64,000 nt of DNA from positions 42,870,802 through 42,934,801 of the forward strand of contig OX424561.1 of NCBI GenBank assembly GCA_949152475.1, written 5' to 3'. The notes beneath the pieces were generated by a model, which searched no databases, was not told where the DNA came from, and worked only from the letters and a program-made list of their open reading frames with translations. The translations under genes and the position numbers were made by a program. Positions within the stretch are counted from its first letter, which is position 1, and every line of letters starts with the position of its first letter. This stretch comes from Terebella lapidaria. Taxonomy: Eukaryota > Annelida > Polychaeta > Terebellida > Terebellidae. This document shows positions 47,001 through 59,000 of the stretch, piece by piece.

Positions 47001-50000
47001 TTAACGTCCGCCAGCAGTGACACCGACTCAGTGGTACAAATGTAAGTATCAATCTATTACCACCAATACAATCAAATTTTGATGATGCCAATAAGAAAGG
47101 TAAAATACAACATTTTGCAATAGAAACAAAGCCCGACCAAATAGTTTATCCAAAGACACACTGGCGTCATCAGGGGCAGATGTAAAGATGATAATAAGCG
47201 ACATATTAGCCATTTTGTTCTCTGACCTTGTAAATGAGATCAAAGGTCAAATTCTAGATCACCAAAATATTCAGCATACATCATTTCCTATATGTTCACT
47301 ATGGACCCCTGAGCTGTAAATTTGATAATAAGCGAGATATAAGCCATTTTGTATTCTGACCTTGAAAATAAAATGACTAACCTTGGAATTTAGGTCAAGG
47401 GTCAAATTCAAGGTCACTAGAATATTCAGCATATATCATTTCCTATATGTTCACGATTGATTCCTAAGCTGCAAAGTCGCTAATAAGCAAGATATTGGCC
47501 ATTTTGTCCTGTGACCTTGAAAATGAGGTCAAAGGTCAAATTCAAGGTCACGAGAATATTCAGCATATATCATTTCCTATATGTTCACAATTGATTCCTA
47601 AGCCGTAAAGTCGATAATAAGCGAGATATTAGCAATTTTGTCCTGTGACCTTGAAAATGAGGTCAAAGGTCAAATTCAAGGTCACGAGAATATTCAGCAT
47701 ATATCATTTCCTATATGTTCACAATTGATTCCTAAGCCGTAAAGTCGATAATAAGCGAGATATTAGCAATTTTGTGCTATGACCTTGAAAATAAGGTCAA
47801 AGGTCAAATTTGAGGTCATCAGAATATTCAGCGTATATCCTTTCCTGTATGTCCATATTTGATTCCTAAGCTGCAAAGTCGATAATAAGCGAGATATTAG
47901 CCATTTTGTCCCGTGACCTCGAAAATGAGGTCAAAGGTCAAATTCAAGGTCACGTGAATATTCAGCATATATCATTACCTACATGTCCACAATTGATCAC
48001 TAAGCTGTAAAATCGATAGTAAGTGAGATATTAGCCATTTTGTCCCGTGACCTTGAAAATGAGGTCGAAGGTCAAATTCAAGGTCATGACAATAATCTGC
48101 ATATATCATTTCCTATATGTTCATAATTGATTCCTAAGCTGTAAAGTCGATAAGAAGTGAGATATTAGCCATTTTGTCCTGTGATCTTGAAAATGAGGTC
48201 AAAGGTCAAATTCAAGGTCATCAGAATATTCGGTATATATCATTTCTTATATGTCCACAATTGATTTCTAAGCTGTAAAGTCGATAATAAGCGAGATATT
48301 AGCCATTTTGTTCTTTGACCTTGAAACTGAGGTCAGAGGTCATACTCACGAGAATATTCAGCATACATCATTTCCTATATGTCCACAATTGATTCCTAGT
48401 CTCTAATCTCAATATTAAGTGAGATATAAGGCATAATGTGTCCCATTATAAAGCATAGGAAATTTTAACATGGGAAAGTCCCATTTGGGCCAAGTTTGGC
48501 CCAAAATGGCCCACTTCGAGCGATTCAAGCGCAACGAAACTTATACATATCACAGGAGTACATATGAGGAGTGTTGTGTATCAAAAAGAAAAAAAGTTAC
48601 TGAACAGTTTTTGAGAAAATGGCCGCCAAAGTCCAAAATCAGGCATTTTTCGTCGGAAACGGCCGCCATTTTGAAAAAAATGCGAAAATCGAAAAACAAA
48701 AAAAACCTTTCCTTGAAATATTTTTAGGTATTTTTGTGCAAAATTTCGGAAAGATTCGATCATATACTTTAAAGATAAAAATGTGAACGGACGACGGACG
48801 GACGGACGGACGGACGGACGACGGACGACGGACGCAACGCCATGCCAATAGGTTATCGGACCATAGGTCCGGTAACCTAAAAAAGTGTGGACTTATTGTG
48901 GAATCTGCTAAATTCCACATGTTTTCTGCACTCTGTTATTAATTTTGTGCGGAATTTTCTTTGTAGTGTGAAAAAAGTGTGTAAATTCAGGACTCTGTTC
49001 ATTTCGGATGCAGAGATTCACCTTACGTTGTGGAAATCATGTGGAAAAGTCTGTCATTTTGTGATGCGGAAATATGCGGAATTGGAAGATTTTGTTACTT
49101 TGACTTGAGGAAGTATTATGTACAAGATGGAAACATGTGGAAAATACTGTGTAGTTCTCACGTCTTGGATCGTCTATTTATACTGTTGCCCGGCAAGACA
49201 TTCCATGTGTCGCCCGGGCAACTCTATTGTTCAAGTTGTTCCTCTTGCTGACTTAACTCACTGCAACAAGTTTTCTTGATTCTGCCTCAGTTCTTATCTA
49301 GACTTCAAGCAGCATACATGTACAGTAGATGTACACTCTCTGCTTACATGTACAGTAGATGTACACTCTCTGCTTACATGTACAGTAGATGTACAAAGCA
49401 AGATGTTCAGTCAAGGCCAATCTTGTTTTGGAAACATCATATTGTGTGATCGACTCGAATGATGGGGTACACAGCAGTTCTATCTGCTGGCTTAACGTAG
49501 GACTCCCAACTGGTTGATTGACAGCGACTTACAGCAACATCTCACCATTCTCTCTCAAGTCACCAAAAGACACGTGAGCTGCAAATAAATACTGTAGGCC
49601 CTACAAGATTTGAAACAAAAGCTGTCATGGCTGATTCCGCATGTGTTGAAATTTCTGCAATTTTTTAGCGTTCCAATACTCCGCTAAAGTTGTGGAAATT
49701 AAGATGGGGAAAAGGTGAAGAAAGTATGGGGAAAACATTTAGAATTCCGCATCTCATGCGGAAATCTGATGTACGGGGTGGCGAACGCGGCTCGAGGAAG
49801 GCAAATGCATAGTATCCGCCGAATTTCGGTCAGGGGATACAGTAAAATCCTAAAAGCCATTTAATTTCTCTTTAATACAATTCCAAGAAATCCTAGTGGA
49901 TATTCACTAGGCGATTTCATAGACCTTCCATGACTTCCATGATGAAGCGTGAGTCGGTGAACGAGTATCATCTGGCAGATTACTGAAAACCTTGTATGTC

Positions 50001-53000
50001 AGATAAAGTGCTCTACAATATGTCATGAGCCTGATTACAAAACACGCACGTCCTTCCAGTATTATATCAATAATTGCATTCAGCCGCCCCCCCCCCCCCC
50101 CCCTCTCCCCCAGTAACATCGCACACGCTAGGCATCAAGAGCAATTACCGGCGCCCATCATTCATGTTCGCAGTTGAAAAGCGTACGTGACTAATTCGAT
50201 TATATGATGTTGAGAACAGTAGGCCTAGATCTAGTCTGTGCACTATTTTACACTAGCCCATTTTATAATCTACAAATAATAAATATTGATATTGACAAAG
50301 TGAAATGATTTGGTGTCAGTGATACATTTGCTATAATCAGCCCTATATACAGACTACATGTAGATTAGTATAAACCAAATCAATCTATAACAAAATAATC
50401 TTCCTACTTTTCAATATAAGTAAATTTGTAAAGTCAAGCCTTTTATTTATTATAATTTTCATATATTGTATGAGTTACATTTTGATTATATGCATCTTGG
50501 ATTTTTCAGTTGTCATTATTACCCTCGCCCCGATAGGGGGAGAGGGTAATGCATTTGGGTCTGTCTGTCTTGCCAAGTATGTTGGTCACTTGCGGATTTT
50601 AATTTTGCCGGAATCTTCGGTATCGACAAGTATATTGGTCAGTTGGTTTGTTACTTATCGAAATCGACGATTTCCACACGCTCATAGACTGGCACTCATA
50701 CTTCACTCATAAACTGACACTCTTGCTTCGCTCATAGACTGACACTCTTGCTTCTCTCATAGACTGACACTTTTACCTCGTTCATAGACTGACACTCTTG
50801 CTTCGCTCATAGACTGGCACTCATACTTCACTCATAAACTGACACTCTTGCTTCGCTCATAGACTGACACTCTTGCTTCTCTCATAGACTGACACTTTTA
50901 CCTCGTTCATAGACTGACACTCTTGCTTCGCTCATAGACTGGCACTCATACTTCACTCATAGACTGACACTCATGCCTCGCTCATAGACTGACACTCTTA
51001 CCTTGCTCATATATCTCTTTTATCTTGTCTAGTTCGTCATTACTCCGGGTGACCAGAATCTCAATCAGTGCATCTTCGTCGGTACCACCACCCTGTAAAC
51101 GTTGATGAAATGTAAGTGGATAGAATGAACAATTATTTCCATACGGTCAAAACCTCACTAGGCTCTGGAGACATACCTTGATAGCGCCGTTGAGGCACTT
51201 GGCGTCATACTCTCTGGGTGGAGTCAGCATGGCCAGCACTGCTTCCTCAAACTCGCCGCCTAGCTCCGACTTCAGCTCATCCTCCATGTTCTGGAGACAT
51301 GGGGTTCAAAGGTTAAACAGGTAATTGCAGATGTCAAAGAGTTAAATAAGTGGTCACAAACATCAAAAGAGTACCCACAAAGGGCATAAAATGGTGAAGG
51401 GGCCATAGAAGTAAAATATGTATGAGGGCAGGCAGATAGGTCGAAGGGTTAAACAAGCACCACATATGTCAGAAGGTTGAGGAGGCCACATAAATCGTGT
51501 CAAATGGTCAACTAATTATCACAAGGATGACATTCAAGGAAGATAAAGTTTAAGGAGTTCAAGAATCTTTGGGACTTTTCCAACTATTGAGTAGGAACAA
51601 CACTGCTTGAGATATGTGATCAACCAACAGAAGGTATGTTGCCACTCAATTCTACTCATTCACTGAAAACATATCATCAGCCAGATGCATCTTTCATCAT
51701 TTGAGAATTTTTCAGCGGGAGCAGAAAATGTCATTTTCTTCTAACTTTACACACAATACTGTTGTGTGATTGTTAAGTAGAATGTGTGGCAAAAAAGGAA
51801 AGACGCACTATGGACAACGTCTTGGATGACATATAGCAAGTTACAATGAGATTGTTAAGGTGTTTAAAGAGATTGTTATGAAATATCCAGAGAGAGAATT
51901 TTTCTCGACTGCCGGATACACGGAAGAAGCACACTTTTGGTCTGAATAGTGATTTTTGAAAAGAGAGATGTTCTGTCACCCATGACATGACGTAATTGTC
52001 AGAAACCAGGGTGTCACGCCCACTCTGCCCCACTTCCCTCGAAGAATATGCGGATCATCTAAGTGCCCTCAGTCGCGGTCAACCCACACACCTGAACCGA
52101 CATGTGATCTGGTACCACCAACCCTGGAACAGGCTGAACTGGCATGTGATCTGGTACCACTAACCCTGGATCAGGATGAACCAGCACGTGATCTGGTACC
52201 ACTAACCCTGGATCAGGCTGGAACTGGCACGTGATCTGGTACCACTAACCCTGGATCAGTCTGAACTGGCATGTGATCTGGTACCACTAACCCTGGATCA
52301 GGCTGAACCAGCATGTGATCTGTTACCACTAACCCTGGATCAGACTGAACTGGCATGTGATCTGGTACCACTAACCCTGGATCAGACTGAACCAGCACGT
52401 GATCTGGTACCACTAACCCTGGATAAGGCTGAACCGGCATGTGATCTGGTACCACTAACCCTGGATCAGGCTGAACCGGCACGTGATCTGGTACCACTAA
52501 CCCTGGATCAGTCTGAACTGGCATGTGATCTGGTACCACTAACCCTGGATCAGACTGAACTGACACGTCATCTGGTGCCACTAACCCTGGATCAGGCTGA
52601 ACCGGCATGTGATCTGGTACCACTAACCCTGGATCAGACTGAACTGGCACATGATCTGGTACCACTAACCCTGGATCAGTCTGAACTGGCACGTGATCTG
52701 GTACCACTAACCCTGGATCAGGCTGAACTGGCATGTGATCTGGTACCACTAACCCTGGATCAGGCTGAACCAGCATGTGATCTGGTACCACTAACCCTGG
52801 ATCAGGCTGAACCGGCATGTGATCTGGTACCACTAACCCAGGAACAGGCTGAACCGGCACGTGATTTGGTACCACTAACCCTGGATCAGGCTGAACAGGC
52901 ATGTGATCTGGTACCACTAACCCTGGATCAGGCTGAACCGGCACATGATCTGGTACCACTAACCCTGGATCAGGCTGAACCGGCATGTGATCTGGTACCA

Positions 53001-56000
53001 CTAACCCTGGATCAGACTGAACTGGCATGTGATCTGGTACCACTAACCCTGGATCAGGCTGAACCGGCATGTGATCTGGTACCACTAACCCTGGATCAGG
53101 CTGAACCGGCATGTGATCTGGTACCACTAACCCTGGATCAGGCTGAACTGGCACGTGATCTGGTACCACTAACCCTGGATCAGACTGAACTGGCATGTGA
53201 TCTGGCACCACTAACCCTGGATCAGACTGAACTGGCACGTGATCTGGTACCACTAACCCTGGATCAGACTGAACTGGCACGTGATCTGGTACCACTAACC
53301 CTGGATCAGACTGAACTGGCACGTGATCTGGCACCACTAACCCTGGATCAGACTGAACTGGCACGTGATCTGGTACCACTAACCCTGGATCAGACTGAAC
53401 TGGCACGTGATCTGGTACCACTAACCCTGAATCAGACTGAACCGGCCTGTGATCTGGTACCACTAACCCTGGATCAGGCTGAACCGGCATGTGATCTGGT
53501 ACCACTAACCCTGGATCAGACTGAACTGGCACGTGATCTGGCACCACTAACCCTGGATCAGACTGAACTGGCACGTGATCTGGTACCACTAACCCTGGAT
53601 CAGACTGAACTGGCACGTGATCTGGTACCACTAACCCTGAATCAGACTGAACCGGCCTGTGATCTGGTACCACTAACCCTGGATCAGGCTGAACCGGCAT
53701 GTGATCTGGTACCACTAACCCTGGATCAGGCTGAACCGGCACGTGATCTGGTACCACTAACCCTGGATCAGGCTGAACCGGCACGTGATCTGGTACCACT
53801 AACCCAGGATCAGACTGAACTGGCACGTGATCTGGTACCACTAACCCTGGATCAGGCTGAACCGGCATGTGATCTGGTACCACTAACCCTGGATCAGGCT
53901 GAACTGGCCTGTGATCTGGTACCACTAACCCTGGATAAGACTGAACTGGTGCGTGATCTGGTACCACTAACCCTGGATCAGTTGAACTGGCACGTGATCT
54001 GGTACCACTAACCCTGTATCAGTTGAACTGGCACGTGATCTGGTGCCACTAACCCTGGATCAGGCTGAACCAGCATGTGATCTGGTACCACTAACCCAGG
54101 ATCAGGCTGAACTGACACGTGATCTGGTACCACTAACCCTGGATCAGGCTGAACCGGCATGTGATCTGGTACCACTAACTCTGGATCAGGCTGAACCGGC
54201 ACGTGATCTGGTACCACTAACCCTGGATCAGGCTGAACCGGCATGTGATCTGGTACCACTAACCCTGGATCAGGCTGAACCGGCATGTGATCTGGTACCA
54301 CTAACCCTGGATCAGCTGAACTGGTGCGTGATCTGGTACCACTAACCCTGGATCAGGCTGAACCAGCATGTGATATGGTACCGCTAACCCTGGATCAGGC
54401 TGAACTGGCATGTGATCTGGTACCACTAACCCTGGATCAGCTGAACTGGTGCGTTATCTGGTACCACTAACCCTGGATCAGGCTGAACCGGCATGTGATC
54501 TGTTACCACTAACCCTGGATCAGTCTGAACTGGCATGTGATCTGGTACCACTAACCCTGGATCAGGCTGAACCAGCACGTGATCTGGTACCACTAACCCT
54601 GGATCAGGCTGAACTGGCATGTGATCTGGTACCACTAACCCTGGATCAGTCTGAACTGGCACGTGATCTGGTACCACTAACCCTGGATCAGGCTGAACCA
54701 GCATGTGATCTGGTACCACTAACCCTGGATCAGGCTGAACCAGCATGTGATCTGGTACCACTAACCCTGAATCAGGCTGAACCGGCACGTGATCTGGTAC
54801 CACTAACCCTGGATCAGACTGAACTGGCACGTGATCTGGTACCACTAACCCTGGATCAGGCTGAACCGGCATGTGATCTGGTACCACTAACTCTGGATCA
54901 GGCTGAACCGGCACGTGATCTGGTACCACTAACCCTGGATCAGGCTGAACCGGCATGCGATCTGGTACCACTAACCCTGGATCAGGCTGTACCTGTGCAG
55001 GAAGTACTACTCGTTGGCATCTGCACAACAGCAATTCAATGATCGGGCTTGGCTGAACTTGTTTCACGCTAAGAACCACTATGAGGCCATGATGGCGACA
55101 AGGTCCGGGAAGAGATCTGATGGAGACTGTATTCAACCCTGAATGTACATCGCGCTAAGGGGCCGTGATGGCAACAAGGTCAGGGGAAAAAATCTGAAGG
55201 AGCTCGTATTCAAATCCGGGTACATCCTCCTGAAATGGCCTCGGGGATGACGCCTGTCAGATGGCCTCGGGGATGACGGGATGTCTGTCCTTCCCACGTC
55301 GCTTACAGAAAGCCCAGAAGGCTCCGGGTGAAGTGGAGCCGGGCGTTCATAAGGCTGTTCGATCATCATCAGCTAGGCTGTTCCAACTCATTTTGTGACA
55401 ACTTGCTCTGATGCCGCCCTGCAGCTTGAAACTCTACCCCATCCTCCCATCGCGAGAATGTGCCGGTGTGTGGCATACGTTCAGCGCCATATCACCTCAA
55501 AGATCTTTAGGTATCCCTGCCTTCATCCGCAGTACCCCAACAGGACACCCCCAAGCCTCTGGCCTCCAGGTGGGGAGGGAGAATCTGGTCAGCCAAATCT
55601 GGTGCTGGCTGGTGGGGTATTGGGCACTCACTTTCAGAGGTACTATCACTTTCGGTTACTGGTAATGAAGTATATAAGTGGATTTCAAAGTGGATTTTTG
55701 GCGGATGACCTTTCCAAGGTCAACATAATTTCCTGGACACCTCTATAAAAATCTCAGCTCGTTTATTGGGGTTTATTAAAAATTCTGAACCAACAGTGTA
55801 GCCTGCGATGCGATACATTGGTCATGTTTGGCAGATTTGGGTCTTCGAGACTATAAGAAGTTGAGGGGGGGGGGGGGGGTTTAATGTGGCGAATTTACAC
55901 AAAAATCAAAACAGACGTGTCAAAACAGTTTTCAGCATTGATTCTGATTTCAGCACTGATTATTGACTTATTCAACTCGTGCCTGTATCTGACGTTTCAT

Positions 56001-59000
56001 ACTAGGGCTCATGAGTTATGAATACTGCCAGCAGCTAGGATACGGGAATTCGGTAGAGAGTTGTGTTCAGATTTGAGCCGCGAGTGTCAAAGTCAGTGCA
56101 GTGAGATCACACTCCTGAGTAGGTCAGCCCATGGCTTACGGGGCCAATTCTCAATAGGAGACTCAAGCCAGGCTATGTGTTAGCACGATACTTGCATTGG
56201 TGCCTGCAGTCTTCCATGAGGTGGTGCGTTCAGGTCTTTGTAGATTATCAGGGTTCTATCCCTTCGGTGGACGGTCAGTGAGGCTGATCAGCAACATGTG
56301 CTCGGATAATGAGAGTCACCTCCATGGCTCCCGGTCTTCAGCGCTCAAAACTGGAGAAGTCTGAACACTAACCACTTACGTGTCTGCTTATCTGACGGAC
56401 TGTGTCAGGCGATGACCGTGCCGCTCGACGTGGCATACCTGCCCGAGAGAGCCAGCACTAACTATGTACGTGTTTGCTCATCTGATGGACTGTGTCAGGC
56501 GATGACCGTGCCGCTCGGCGTGGCATACCTGCCCGAGAGAGCCAGCACTAACTATGTACGTGTTTGCTCATCTGATGGACTGTGTCAGGCGATGACCGTG
56601 CCGCTCGACGTGGCATACCTGCCCGAGAGAGCCAGCACTAACTATGTACGTGTTTGCTCATCTGATGGACTGTGTCAGGCGATGACCGTGCCGCTCGGCG
56701 TGGCATACCTGCCCGAGAGAGCCAGCACTAACTACGTACGTGTTTGCTCATCTGATGGACTGTGTCAGGCGATGACCGTGCCGCTCGGCGTGGCATACCT
56801 GCCCGAGAGAGCCAGCACTAACCATGTATGTGTGTGCTAGTCTGACGGACTAGCCTGTGTCAGACGCCGGCGATGATTGTGCTGCTCGGCGTGGCATACC
56901 TGCCCTAGAGAGCCAGCACTAACCATGTATGTGTCCGCTAGTCTGATGGACTAGCACCTGTGTGAGACGCCGGCGATGATCGTGCCGCTTGGCGTGGCAT
57001 ACCTGCCCGAGAGAGCCAGCACTAACCATGTATGTGTCCGCTAGTCTGATGGACTAGCACCTGTGTCAGCCGCCGGCGATGATCTTGCCGCTTGGCGTGG
57101 CATACCTGCCCGAGAGAGCCAGCACTAACCATGTATGTGTCCACTAGTCTGACGGACTAGCCTGTGTCAGACGCCGGCGATGATTGTGCTGCTCGGCGTG
57201 GCATACCTGCCCTAGAGAGCCAGCACTAACCATGTATGTGTCCACTAGTCTGACGGACTAGCCTGTGTCAGACGCCGGCGATGATTGTGCTGCTCGGCGT
57301 GGCATACCTGCCCTAGAGAGCCAGCACTAACCATGTATGTGTCCACTAGTCTGACGGACTAGCGCCTGTGTCAGACGTCGGCGATGATTGTGCTGCTCGG
57401 CGTGGCATACCTGACCTAGAGAGCCAGCACTAACCATGTATGTGTCCACTAGTCTGACGGACTAGCGCCTGTGTCAGACGCCGGCAATGATCGTGCCGCT
57501 CCAGGCGTGGCATACCTGCCCTAGAGAGCCAGCACTAAACGTTACATTAGGTACCCCCCAATCTACCCACTTTTGGAAACACAACTATATATATAATCCG
57601 CCTTGTATCTTTTTATTGGTTCTTGAATTTAGAAGCAACAGAACCTATGTGGACCAAAAATGGCGACTGCTATATTGGTCAGGTATAGGTATCCGTCTAT
57701 CATGTACATAAATAAGAGTCACCTGTCCATACTGTTGGACGAATGACTGTTTGATCTCCTGTCTCTGCTCATTTGTGTGGGCCACGAGGAGATCGATGAT
57801 AGCCTTCTCGTCCGTGCCTGTGGAGTAACAGAGGTATACAAAATATATTCCATCGCTAAAAATATAAAATATCTCAACGTGATATTATGATAAGGCCTGA
57901 GCACATATAACTACTTTGAAAATTGAAAGGCAGCTGGTAGGTATCGGGTGTAAACATATATGGGCCATATCTGAAACACATCATGGAGCACTTTGTCATA
58001 GGTTGAAATACGTCAAATTACGGTAAATGCAGCCGTGGCACTCATTTTGTTTACTTCCTAACGCCAAAGGTATTCCACAATAACATGCAAGTTTATGCAA
58101 GCACAAACCATTACACAGAAAATAGTTTGTTCCAAAATATGCGTCATAACGGTAAAAATTTGCTCTGCATTCTGGGAAAGTCATCTCCGCCATTGTAGAC
58201 GTTTTCAGACGATCTGAGAATTTTTCGTATTTTTCTCAAATCTAACACATCGATTAATGCATTGAATATGTCCGTGGAATATTTAAAGTGTGCAAGCGAT
58301 TCGACATATAACATGCAACGAATACTGGACATCCTGCGGTTAAGAGAGAAAATCTCTCTGTAACGGCTAAAGAAATGTCCTCCCTCCGAAACCAACTTTT
58401 TAGCTAGTTTTTATCATATTATTGAATATTAGAAATGTTTCAAGAGGTCCATCTCTTGCAAAAATGTTTTTGAGCCTGTATCAAAACGGTCGCCGTAGAA
58501 AACTCCTAAACCATGTTTTGGGCTATAACACATTTCCTACATGTATTGCATGTAGAGACATGATTGTGGTGTCTATACCCACGCCTATACCCAATGGTGT
58601 CATTGCTGAGTACCTGTGACGAATATTTTGGGATTAATTGTGAGGTGTTTTTTACAACTGCATTTGTGCAGTTTGGAACTTTATGTCCGTAAATTTAGAA
58701 ATTTATGGACATTTCAGTCCAGGGCTCGGGGAGTGCCAGAAGCCTCTGAAGACAATTGAATAATTTGAAGTGTTTTTCAGATAATTTCCTGAGATACAGT
58801 TACAACTGAATCTGTGCGGTTCGGATATCTTGAAGTTTATGGACATTCCGGTCTGGGGTCTGGGGGCGCCATAAATTCCCTAACATTTTTTTCGGGTTTT
58901 AGTAGTATTCCAGATAAATCCTGAGTGTTTTGCGCATGTGTATTTAGTACAATTGGGATATCATGACGATATGTTTTGCGGCACTTTCAAAAGTCATAGC

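Larger units (their letters stand above)
46348..49778. mobile_element. Element D: TIR element carrying a nested family A copy
   Basis: The left end CCCCGTACATCAGATTTCC (46348-46366) is perfectly inverted at the right end (GGAAATCTGATGTACGGGG, to 49778). The flanks CGGCGAATG and TGGCGAACG agree at 7 of 9 bases, compatible with an old target duplication of 8-9 bp. Its right arm holds three copies of a 29-bp repeat with ACATGTACAGTAGATGTAC (about 49310-49395). No transposase is seen; it is non-autonomous. Confidence 0.72.
45826..49843 (-). mobile_element. Element C, copy 3, split by elements D and A
   Basis: The left piece (about 45826-46347) runs from GTGAAACTGATCTTAACTCA to GGACGCGGCGAATG and includes GGTTGCTATGGCAACC. 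The right piece (about 49779-49843) continues with GAACGCGGCTC and ends CCGCCGAATTTCGGTCAGGG then GATACAG, the terminal sequence of C. Confidence 0.6.

Noticed and set aside
52213-54011. Long open frames on both strands (up to 584 and 478 codons)
   Set aside because: They are the translation of a 42-bp tandem repeat in an annexin intron. The peptide is strictly periodic (14 residues) and no splice or start context supports a gene.
56412-56840. 142-codon frame with MTVPLDVAYLPERASTNYV repeats
   Set aside because: Five exact 90-bp tandem units; ends when unit length changes. A short secreted repeat protein was considered but nothing supports it.
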